Source: DATAMF01 sp964472565 (GTDB lineage: Bacteria; Chloroflexota; Anaerolineae; Aggregatilineales; Aggregatilineaceae). Taken from it: a stretch of 16,881 nt of DNA. Made by a program: the position numbers and the translations under genes. Below the pieces are notes generated by a model. It worked only from the letters and a program-made list of their open reading frames with translations, was not told where the DNA came from and ran no database searches. Position 1 is the first letter of the stretch. Each line of letters starts with the position of its first letter. Positions 6,541 to 12,728 of this stretch are shown in pieces. The stretch covers positions 1 through 16,881 of the forward strand of contig CAYYNB010000132.1 in NCBI GenBank assembly GCA_964472565.1, read 5' to 3'.

Positions 6541-7353
6541 ATGCATATTCTCGTATCGAACGATGATGGAGTACGCGCGCCGGGCATTGCGGCTTTAGCC
6601 GAAGCGATGCTGCCTTTTGGCAAGGTGACGGTAGTGGCCCCTGCCGAAAACCGGAGTGCCATCGGGCACCGGAAGACCATGCACAAGCCGCTGCGGATTG
6701 ACCGGGTGCCTTTTCCGGTGAAAGGCATTGAGGCCTACGCCACCTCGGATTCGCCTTCGGATTCCGTAGCCGTCGCGCTGCTGGGATTTGTACCGGAGCC
6801 GATTGATCTGGTGGTGTCGGGTATCAATCGCGGCGGGAATATGGGGCAGGACCTCACCTACAGCGGGACGGTTTCGGCCACCTTCGAGGCCGTGATCTGG
6901 CACAAACCTGCGCTTGCCTTCTCGCTGATCGATTATTCTGAAAACGCCGATTACCGCGCGGCGGCTGCCGTCGCCCGGCAGTTGGTGGGCATGGGCGTCT
7001 ATCGCCAGCTTCCCCCGCTTACCCTGCTGAATGTGAATGTTCCGCCGCTGCCGTTAGAGCAGCTCAAAGGCTTCAAGATCACGCGGCAGGGCCTGCGACA
7101 GTACAACGACGAACTGATCACACGAGTTGATCCCTATGGTCGCCCGTACTATTGGATCGGCGGGGCTGCACCTTCGGGCGACTTCACGGAAGAAGGAACC
7201 GATCTATGGGCGACGGCTAACGGTTATGTCTCGCTCACGCCCATTCATATGGATATGACGAATCACGCCATGCTGCGCCAGATGAATGAATGGGGAATGG
7301 AGACGATGAAACCGGGTACGGCATCCGAAACCGATCAAAACAGCGTGGACTAA
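6541..7353 (+). CDS. surE: 5'/3'-nucleotidase SurE
   Basis: SurE is a divalent-metal phosphatase that removes phosphate from nucleoside monophosphates in the cytoplasm and is linked to stress survival. At 270 residues it fits the family. The N-terminal ILVSNDDG motif gives the metal-binding D8 and D9, NRSA supplies S39, and SGINRGGNMG holds N96, completing the known metal site. The following TYSGTVSATFEA stretch is also characteristic of the family. The start is set by AGGA 8 nt upstream of the ATG and by the motif beginning three residues in. The stop codon lies 5 nt before the thioredoxin-like lipoprotein gene, so the two are probably cotranscribed. The last 15 or so residues are polar and unlike the family core. 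Confidence 0.96.
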   Translation: MHILVSNDDGVRAPGIAALAEAMLPFGKVTVVAPAENRSAIGHRKTMHKPLRIDRVPFPVKGIEAYATSDSPSDSVAVALLGFVPEPIDLVVSGINRGGNMGQDLTYSGTVSATFEAVIWHKPALAFSLIDYSENADYRAAAAVARQLVGMGVYRQLPPLTLLNVNVPPLPLEQLKGFKITRQGLRQYNDELITRVDPYGRPYYWIGGAAPSGDFTEEGTDLWATANGYVSLTPIHMDMTNHAMLRQMNEWGMETMKPGTASETDQNSVD

Positions 7354-7358
7354 ATTTG

Positions 7359-7919
7359 ATGAAACGGGCGACCCTTTTGCTGCTCATATTACTGCTGACC
7401 GGGCTGGCCTGCACCGCTCAACAACAGGAGGCAGCAAAAACGCTGGTCGCGGAGCAAGTCGCGCCTGCGCCACATAGTCCGGCGGCAGCGGGTACAACGA
7501 CCACCCCTGAATTCAGCGCGGTAACACTGCCGCCCACGATGACGGGGCCAATGGGGACGCTCACCGCCATTGCACCGATGATGATCCCTCCAACGCTCGA
7601 TCCCCGGCCTTATGTCATTGTAAACCGGGGCCAACCCCATTTTGTTGAATTTTTCGCGTTTTGGTGCGAGCCTTGCAGCCGGATGCGCCCGTCGGTGCGG
7701 CGGATCGAAGAAGTGTATGGGGATGTGATCGACTTTCATTTTTTGAACATTGACCTGCCTTCGACGCGCGATCTGGCAATGCAGTTCCATGTCCGAGGCG
7801 TACCCACGATTGTGCTGCTCGATGCAGAGGGGAGATTAATGGAGCAGTTTATTGGCTTCCAATCCGATGACCAGTTGCAGGCCGCTGTCGATCTGCTGTT
7901 GGTGGACGGCGCACAGTAG
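7359..7919 (+). CDS. Thioredoxin-like lipoprotein
   Basis: A 186-residue exported protein, probably a membrane-tethered thiol-disulfide oxidoreductase facing outward. The N-terminus MKRATLLLLILLLTGLAC is a lipoprotein signal with C18 as the lipid-modified Cys; the -3 residue is Gly, allowed but less common. A Thr/Pro/Ala-rich linker (about 20-85) follows. The thioredoxin fold starts near residue 90 with FVEFFAFWCEPC (redox pair C103 and C106, CEPC rather than CGPC) and has the cis-Pro P149 in GVPT. I chose the ATG at 7359, just after the surE stop, because it begins the signal peptide; a longer reading from 7290 would put hydrophilic residues before it. Partners are unknown; cytochrome maturation or oxidative repair of envelope proteins is possible. 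Confidence 0.88.
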   Translation: MKRATLLLLILLLTGLACTAQQQEAAKTLVAEQVAPAPHSPAAAGTTTTPEFSAVTLPPTMTGPMGTLTAIAPMMIPPTLDPRPYVIVNRGQPHFVEFFAFWCEPCSRMRPSVRRIEEVYGDVIDFHFLNIDLPSTRDLAMQFHVRGVPTIVLLDAEGRLMEQFIGFQSDDQLQAAVDLLLVDGAQ

Positions 7920-7956
7920 CCGCTACCGGATCACACGGATTTTGGGTAAGCTTGTG

Positions 7957-7980
7957 GGGCGAGTCTGGAACTCGCCCTGT
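7957..7980 (+). terminator. Intrinsic terminator after the surE-thioredoxin pair
   Basis: GGGCGAGT (7957-7964) pairs perfectly with ACTCGCCC (7970-7977) around a CTGGA loop, 37 nt after the lipoprotein stop. The tail TGTTTATTG is T-rich but broken. The right arm is the reverse complement of the GGGCGAGTTC seen at 6266-6275. Confidence 0.6.
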
Positions 7981-8003
7981 TTATTGCACGATAGGAACGG
8001 CAC

Positions 8004-9128
8004 GTGAATATTTTATTCATTGCATCACTGCACCATCCCCAGGTGCTGGAAGAAGCCAGACGGTCATCGACGGAAGACCTCCTGTTCCCCCCTTCGCAGG
8101 CGCATTATTTTTGGGTCAAAGCGCTGCGTAAACTGGGGCATCACTGCGCGGTCTTCTGGCGCTCCGAAAGCGCGTGGCCCTGGGCGAAGTCGCGCCAGCT
8201 TCGGATGACCCAGCGCCTCACGTTGGGGCGGGCGGTGAATGCAGCGGCGGCGCGCGTGCCCGCGCTCAACCCCGATTTTCGTCTGCGCAACCGCCACCTG
8301 CTCACCTATGCCGCCGAGGTGCAGCCCGATGTGATCGTGCTGACGGGGGATAACAATGTCATTCTTCCCGATACGCTGGCCGCGCTGAAAGCCCAATATC
8401 ACGCGACCCTGGTCTATGCCTGCGGGACATCGCCGATTGTCTTTTCGCGCCCGGTGGAACGCACCGCTGCCCCACTTTATGATCTGGTGGTGGCGAATGA
8501 TCTCTACCATGCGATGCAGTGGCGCGAACTCGGCGCGAAACGGGTGGACGTGCTGCCGCTGTGCGCCATCGATCCGGGCTTTCACCATCCCTATGATCTG
8601 ACCGAAGACGAACGCCAGCAGTATGCCTGCGAAGTCGGCTTTATTGGTACGCTGGTTCCCCCGAACCTGTACGGCGAACGGATTGCCGCCCTGGAAGCGC
8701 TCCGCGACTTTGATCTAGGCATCTGGAGCGTGCATGAGGTCCCGCCCACCCTGCGTCGCTATAACCGGGGCGGGCTGCTGGGGGAACAGATGCTGCGCGC
8801 GACGTGTGCGGCTAAAATTGCCTTGAATCCACATGGCGACTTTATGCGCTACGGCGGGAATATGCGCCTGTTCGAGGCGTGCGGCGTAGGGGCGTTCCAG
8901 ATCGCGGACAATCGCCCCGGCATTCAGGAATGGTTCAGCATTGGCGAACATCTGGTGACATACCACGATCTGGATCACTTGCGCGAACTGGTGCGATATT
9001 ATCTGGATCACGACGACGAACGGCGGCGGATCGCGGCGGCGGGACAGGCGCATGTCCACCAGAATCACACCTATGATCACCGGATGGCGCAGGTAGTCGC
9101 CTTAGTCGAGGACATTCGCGGTGCGTAA
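8004..9128 (+). CDS. CgeB/YkvP-like GT-B glycosyltransferase
   Basis: This 374-residue cytoplasmic protein looks like a family of GT-B glycosyltransferases related to spore-coat protein CgeB. The N-terminal Rossmann half starts MNILFIASLHH and includes HYFWVKALRKLGH (34-46). The C-terminal half has VGFIGTL (211-217), KIALNPHGD (271-279), NMRLFEACGVGAF (286-298) and a late Glu-rich REL/DERRR helix with AAGQ, typical of the nucleotide-sugar-binding domain. The donor and acceptor sugars cannot be predicted. It starts with GTG; AGGA lies 7 nt upstream. It opens a three-gene operon with an acyltransferase and a methyltransferase, which suggests decoration of a surface glycan or glycolipid. Confidence 0.87.
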   Translation: MNILFIASLHHPQVLEEARRSSTEDLLFPPSQAHYFWVKALRKLGHHCAVFWRSESAWPWAKSRQLRMTQRLTLGRAVNAAAARVPALNPDFRLRNRHLLTYAAEVQPDVIVLTGDNNVILPDTLAALKAQYHATLVYACGTSPIVFSRPVERTAAPLYDLVVANDLYHAMQWRELGAKRVDVLPLCAIDPGFHHPYDLTEDERQQYACEVGFIGTLVPPNLYGERIAALEALRDFDLGIWSVHEVPPTLRRYNRGGLLGEQMLRATCAAKIALNPHGDFMRYGGNMRLFEACGVGAFQIADNRPGIQEWFSIGEHLVTYHDLDHLRELVRYYLDHDDERRRIAAAGQAHVHQNHTYDHRMAQVVALVEDIRGA

Positions 9129-9150
9129 ATTTACCTTAGGAGTTTATCGT

Positions 9151-9708
9151 GTGAGCTGGCGCACCTTCACGGTGACGCTGCTGGTCTGGCGGGTCCGGCT
9201 GGTGCGCATGATCTGGGGGGATAATGATGCCGCCCAATTTGTGACGCGCGCCCGCAAACATGCGGTTATTCCGCTGCTGCGCGCGCTTGGAGCAGCCGTC
9301 GATCCGAGCGCCGATGTCGAAACAGGCTTGATCCTGCACAATGCGCACGGCGGGCTGCACCATTTGACGATTGGCCCGCGCTGCCATGTTGGCAAGGACT
9401 GTTTGATTGATCTTGCTGCCCCAGTTACGCTCGAACCGCGCTGCACCCTCTCGATGCGAGTCACGTTGATTACCCATATTGATGTCGGCCAAACCCCGCT
9501 CCGTGACGAGTTTTATCCTGTCGAGCGCGCCCCGATTATGATTTGTGAGGGTGCCTATCTGGGGGCGAATGTGACCGTGCTGCATGGGGTAGAAATTGGG
9601 CGCTGCGCGGTGGTGGCCGCGGGCGCGGTGGTGCGCCAACCGGTGGCTGAAAAGACTATTGTGGGCGGCGTGCCGGCCCAGGTTATTCGAAAATTGGAGA
9701 CAAAATGA
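9151..9708 (+). CDS. Hexapeptide-repeat acyltransferase (WcaF/serine-acetyltransferase-like)
   Basis: A 185-residue left-handed beta-helix acyltransferase that probably transfers an acetyl group to a sugar or an amino sugar. Hexapeptide repeats begin near residue 51 (VDPSADVETG) and include TIGPRCHVG (73-81), EGAYLGANVTVLHGVEIG (133-150) and AVVAAGAVV (153-161), ending with VGGVPAQVIRKL. The His in LITHID (H109) is in the place of the catalytic His of the CAT-like family. I place the start at the GTG at 9151 because AGGAG (9138-9142) is 8 nt upstream. An earlier in-frame GTG at 9121, overlapping the glycosyltransferase stop, has no such site. The 3' end overlaps the methyltransferase start by 4 nt (ATGA), so the two are translationally coupled. 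Confidence 0.86.
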   Translation: MSWRTFTVTLLVWRVRLVRMIWGDNDAAQFVTRARKHAVIPLLRALGAAVDPSADVETGLILHNAHGGLHHLTIGPRCHVGKDCLIDLAAPVTLEPRCTLSMRVTLITHIDVGQTPLRDEFYPVERAPIMICEGAYLGANVTVLHGVEIGRCAVVAAGAVVRQPVAEKTIVGGVPAQVIRKLETK

Positions 9709-10472
9709 ACCCAAATCTCTATAACAAAACGCGCCAATCGTGGGAAGAAATCTGGTCGGGTGCCAGCGTGGAAATTGAACTGCAAGCCCTCAACGAAAAG
9801 CGGGTAAGCGAGCAGTTAGGGGTTTATCCGGCCTATTTAAGCAAGGAAGGGTATATCCTGGAAGCGGGCTGCGGGTTGGGCGCGGTGCTGATCAAACTGC
9901 GTGAGCAGGGATTTAAAGTGTTGGGAATGGATTATGCCGAAAACGCGCTGCATACGCTCTACCGTTACGATCCGACATTTAATCTGCAAACCGGGGATGT
10001 CCACGCCCTGCCCTACCGCGATAGGTCGCTGCACGGGTACCTGTCGTTTGGCGTGCTGGAACATTTTGAGCACGGCATGGGTCCGGCGCTGCGCGAGGCT
10101 AACCGCGTGCTGGTCGAGGGCGGCGTGATTGTGCTGACGATCCCCTACCCCAATCTTATCCACAAACTGGTGCATCTCCGGCGGCGGGTAACAGGGCGCG
10201 GCGCGCTGACTGATGAGGATTTTTATGAGAGCGCCTACACCCAGTACGATCTGGCGCGCGAACTGCGCAGCGCCGGGTTTGATATTCTGCTGGTGCGCCC
10301 CACCAGCCACAGTTTTACTCTGTGGGGGTTGGGCTGGCCGTTCCGGGGCAAGGGGTACTATCAAACGACATGGCTGGCCGAAAAAACGGCGGCAGTCGTG
10401 CGGCGCGTGGCACCCTGGACCTTTAACTTCACCACGATGATCATCGGGCGCAAGGTGCGCGATGTAAAATAA
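9705..10472 (+). CDS. Class I SAM-dependent methyltransferase
   Basis: A 255-residue methyltransferase of the UbiE/Methyltransf_11 type. Motif I is LEAGCGLGA (52-60), the acidic residue ending strand 2 is D76 (VLGMDYAEN), and GDVHALPY (97-104) gives the next SAM-contacting Asp. The motif near FGVLEHFEHG (115-124) fits the fourth-strand region. The target is unknown; being third in an operon after a glycosyltransferase and an acyltransferase, methylation of a sugar is a natural guess. The ATG overlaps the upstream stop as ATGA, with GGAG 5 nt before it. It ends five bases before the stop of a convergent small ORF. Confidence 0.9.
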   Translation: MNPNLYNKTRQSWEEIWSGASVEIELQALNEKRVSEQLGVYPAYLSKEGYILEAGCGLGAVLIKLREQGFKVLGMDYAENALHTLYRYDPTFNLQTGDVHALPYRDRSLHGYLSFGVLEHFEHGMGPALREANRVLVEGGVIVLTIPYPNLIHKLVHLRRRVTGRGALTDEDFYESAYTQYDLARELRSAGFDILLVRPTSHSFTLWGLGWPFRGKGYYQTTWLAEKTAAVVRRVAPWTFNFTTMIIGRKVRDVK

Positions 10473-10477
10473 GGCCG

Positions 10478-10705
10478 TTAGCGATTATAGACGTCCCACA
10501 GGGCGTCTTTATTGGCTTCCTGGCCGGCTTCGGTGACGGGTTGAAAGGCCCAGTCATCACCGCATTCAAGCATCGCGCCGATCACAATATCTTCGACATT
10601 CATACCCTGCACACAGGCCCAGGCGCAAACGCGATCCGGCGGGCACTGTTGGCAGCGGCTGGGGGTGGCACGGGTGAGCAAGCGTTGAGTTGGTTGGTGC
10701 GCCAT
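10478..10705 (-). CDS. Small Cys-rich protein of unknown function
   Basis: I do not recognise this 75-residue protein. It has five Cys, four of them clustered as C18-x2-C21-x5-C27-x3-C31, plus C48; such spacing could bind zinc or an iron-sulfur cluster. The C-terminal third is acidic and carries several Trp (W52, W70). In favour of a real gene: an ATG with GAGGA 9 nt upstream, a CATAAT-like -10 just beyond, and a composition unlike noise. Against it: short length, and a plus-strand terminator overlapping its last codons. It is convergent with the methyltransferase and divergent from gatC. A plus-strand reading frame of similar length across this DNA has no ribosome site and looks like a shadow. 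Confidence 0.48.
   Translation of the reverse strand: MAHQPTQRLLTRATPSRCQQCPPDRVCAWACVQGMNVEDIVIGAMLECGDDWAFQPVTEAGQEANKDALWDVYNR
10489..10513 (+). terminator. Terminator of the glycosyltransferase operon
   Basis: AGACG (10489-10493) pairs with CGTCT (10504-10508) and CCC with GGG inside it, around an ACA loop with a single bulged T; TTTATT follows at 10508-10513. It begins 17 nt after the methyltransferase stop, the expected place. It lies inside the 3' end of the minus-strand small ORF. Confidence 0.6.
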
Positions 10706-10760
10706 AATCCAGGTTCCTCATATCAATTCGTATTTAGATTATGGCGAATGCCTCCGATTT

Positions 10761-10791
10761 GGTGACAGTGCCAATCGTCACCTGTTTTTTT
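10761..10791 (+). terminator. Intrinsic terminator upstream of gatC
   Basis: GGTGAC (10761-10766) pairs with GTCACC (10777-10782) around a 10-nt loop and is followed by TGTTTTTTT (10783-10791). The T-run makes it convincing despite the 6-bp stem. It would stop read-through from the left just before the gatC -10 box. Confidence 0.55.
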
Positions 10792-10807
10792 CCCGCACGC
10801 CATCGGT

Positions 10808-10813
10808 TATAAT
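10808..10813 (+). promoter_or_regulatory. Perfect -10 box upstream of gatC
   Basis: TATAAT matches the consensus exactly and is 37 nt before the GTG start, but the region at -35 distance is the T-run of the preceding terminator (TTTTTT), a weak match to TTGACA. It is a likely core promoter for the gatC-led operon. Confidence 0.55.
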
Positions 10814-10850
10814 TCGCCGTACTATTTGAACTCAACCGGAGTTTTGAACC

Positions 10851-11147
10851 GTGAAAATTGATCGTAAGACGGTAGAACATATCGCGGAACTGGCAAAACT
10901 TCAGCTTACGGACGATGAAATTGAGCTGTACGCGGGGCAGCTATCCGCCATTTTAGACTATGCCGAGATGCTGCAAAAAGTCGATACGGATGCCATCCCG
11001 CCGACGGCCTCCGTGCTGCCGCTGCGTAATGTGCTGCGTCCCGATGAAGCGCAGGCATCATTACCCCGTGATGCAGCCCTGGCGAATACAGCGGACAAAG
11101 TCGATGGACAGTTCCGCGTAGAAGCGGTTATGGGTGACGAGCCATAA
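10851..11147 (+). CDS. gatC: Aspartyl/glutamyl-tRNA amidotransferase subunit C
   Basis: GatC is the small subunit of GatCAB, which converts misacylated Glu-tRNA(Gln) or Asp-tRNA(Asn) to the amide form. The 98-residue size is normal. The N-terminus VEHIAELAKLQLTDDEIE (9-26) is a family hallmark, and LRPDEAQ with FRVEAV near the end fits too. The GTG start is chosen because GGAG lies 9 nt upstream. GatA and GatB are not next to it, though gatCAB or gatCA clusters are common; here a histidine phosphatase gene follows after 6 nt. It leads a long operon of mixed function. Confidence 0.95.
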   Translation: MKIDRKTVEHIAELAKLQLTDDEIELYAGQLSAILDYAEMLQKVDTDAIPPTASVLPLRNVLRPDEAQASLPRDAALANTADKVDGQFRVEAVMGDEP

Positions 11148-11153
11148 ACTGCC

Positions 11154-11762
11154 ATGCAGATCTACTTTGTTCGACATGGCGAGAGCGAAGCGAATATTTT
11201 GCACGAAGTCTCTAACCGGGGCTTTCGGCATCCGCTGACGGAAAAAGGACGCGAACAAGCCCGCGCCCTTGCTGTGTCCCTGCGCGATGTGCCTGTGATC
11301 AAAATTTATTCCAGCCCACTTATGCGTGCTGTGCAGGTGGCTGAAATTCTGGCTGAGACGTTTAAGGTTCCATACGAGACGACTGACGCCTTGCGCGAAT
11401 ATGACTGCGGCCTCATCGAAGGGCAAGCGGATGAAACCAGTTGGGCGATGTGGTCCCAACTGCGCCATGATTGGTTAGTAGATCGCAAATGGGACAGCCG
11501 GATCGAAGGCGGCGAGTCATTTTATGACGTGCAGAACCGTTTTGTGCCATTTGTTGAAGGGCTTCTAAACGCAGACACAAATGGGGTGATCGTGCTGGTG
11601 GCACATGGCGGGCTGTTTACCTGTATGCTGCCGCTGATGCTGAAGAATGTTAGCTTTGAATTTGCCCGGTCGGTGGGTGTAACCTATACCGGAGCCGTGA
11701 TCGCGGAAACACGCCCCGATGGATTATACTGTTTGACATGGTGCGGTGAAGCGGTGGGATGA
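11154..11762 (+). CDS. Histidine phosphatase family protein (phosphoglycerate mutase-like)
   Basis: A 202-residue member of the histidine phosphatase (PGAM/GpmB-like) superfamily. The catalytic RHGE motif gives H8 (with R7), R58 lies in SSPLMRA, E82 in LREYDCGLIEG acts as the likely acid, and H151 is in VLVAHGG. All four catalytic positions are present, so the enzyme should be active on a phosphate ester, but the substrate is not evident: phosphoglycerate, an alpha-ribazole phosphate or a sugar phosphate are open. It sits between gatC (6 nt) and the receiver-GGDEF gene (13 nt) in one operon. The start has no clear ribosome site, so coupling to gatC is likely. Confidence 0.88.
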   Translation: MQIYFVRHGESEANILHEVSNRGFRHPLTEKGREQARALAVSLRDVPVIKIYSSPLMRAVQVAEILAETFKVPYETTDALREYDCGLIEGQADETSWAMWSQLRHDWLVDRKWDSRIEGGESFYDVQNRFVPFVEGLLNADTNGVIVLVAHGGLFTCMLPLMLKNVSFEFARSVGVTYTGAVIAETRPDGLYCLTWCGEAVG

Positions 11763-11775
11763 AAGGGGTAAGACC

Positions 11776-12708
11776 ATGAGTCCTGATAAATCAGCCGGAC
11801 GCCTGCTGATCATTGATGAAGAAGTCGATCTGGCAAAAGCGCTCAGCGTCCAGTTTAACGCAGCGGGGTATGAAACCAATGTCGCCAGCCGTGCATCGGA
11901 AGGGATTGTGCTGGCGCTGACGGAACGCCCGAACCTGATCCTGTTGGCCGTTCGTCTGCCCGATATGACGGGCTTAGATGCATTCCAGGCATTACACGAC
12001 AAACCCCGTACCGGCCATATTCCGGTGATGATTCTGGCGGGGCATCAGGACAGCTTAACGCAGGCGCAGTTTCTTGAAGCGGGCGCGTATGATTTTATCG
12101 AAAAGCCGGTGGATGTGGATATTCTGATGCTGCGCGTGCGAAATGCCCTACGCCGTGCCGAACGCGAAGGCTTGACCGAACCGCGCACTGGGCTGCCTAC
12201 CGGACGCATGATCACTGAGCGGCTGCGTATTTTGGAACATGAAACCGGCTGGTACAAAATCGATCTGAAGATCGATGGCTTCAGCGATTTCCGCGATCTC
12301 TATGGATTTGTCACGGCGAATGAAGCGCTGCGTTTCGCGGGTAATCTGGTGGCCCAGATTGTGAATGAGCAGGGCAGCCCGGACGATTTTGTGGGGCATG
12401 TGACGAATACCGAAGAGTTTGTGATCATCACCTCGCAGGCGAACGGATCACGCCTGCGAAACAAGCTCATCCAGCAGATTAAGGATGAACTCGCCTCGTT
12501 TTATAACTTCATGGAACGCGAGCAGGGGTATGTCCTGGTCGAAGATGGCAGCGGCAAGATGGTCCAAAGGCCGTTGATGGCGGCGCAGGTCCAGGTGACT
12601 CTGGGCACGCCTGATCAAAATGGGGGCGATGATATATGGATCGATGCCGAAGAACCGGACGACCAGCCGCCGGACGACACCTCATCAGGCTCGGCCTTTA
12701 GTTGGTAG
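11776..12708 (+). CDS. Degenerate receiver-GGDEF protein
   Basis: A 310-residue protein with two signalling folds that have lost their key residues. The receiver (about 8-125) keeps D14 and K110 (FIEKP), but the phospho-acceptor Asp is A58 (LILLAVRLPDM) and the switch Thr/Ser is A88. The second domain (about 138-278) resembles GGDEF: TGLP (138-141), a KIDGFSDFRDLYGF strand (165-178), but the signature loop reads TNTEEF (210-215). It should therefore not be phosphorylated on that Asp nor make cyclic di-GMP in the usual way, and may instead bind a partner or a nucleotide. The tail (283-310) is acidic. The ATG at 11776 is chosen over a GTG at 11746 because AAGGGG lies 7 nt upstream. Its stop is 20 nt before the flippase gene. 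Confidence 0.82.
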   Translation: MSPDKSAGRLLIIDEEVDLAKALSVQFNAAGYETNVASRASEGIVLALTERPNLILLAVRLPDMTGLDAFQALHDKPRTGHIPVMILAGHQDSLTQAQFLEAGAYDFIEKPVDVDILMLRVRNALRRAEREGLTEPRTGLPTGRMITERLRILEHETGWYKIDLKIDGFSDFRDLYGFVTANEALRFAGNLVAQIVNEQGSPDDFVGHVTNTEEFVIITSQANGSRLRNKLIQQIKDELASFYNFMEREQGYVLVEDGSGKMVQRPLMAAQVQVTLGTPDQNGGDDIWIDAEEPDDQPPDDTSSGSAFSW

Positions 12709-12728
12709 GACAAACGCCGCCCTCAATT

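Noticed and set aside
7290..7358. N-terminal extension of the thioredoxin-like protein into surE
   Set aside because: It would place hydrophilic residues ahead of a clear lipoprotein signal; the ATG at 7359 fits export.
9121..9150. Earlier GTG start for the acyltransferase
   Set aside because: No ribosome site, whereas AGGAG is 8 nt before the in-frame GTG at 9151.
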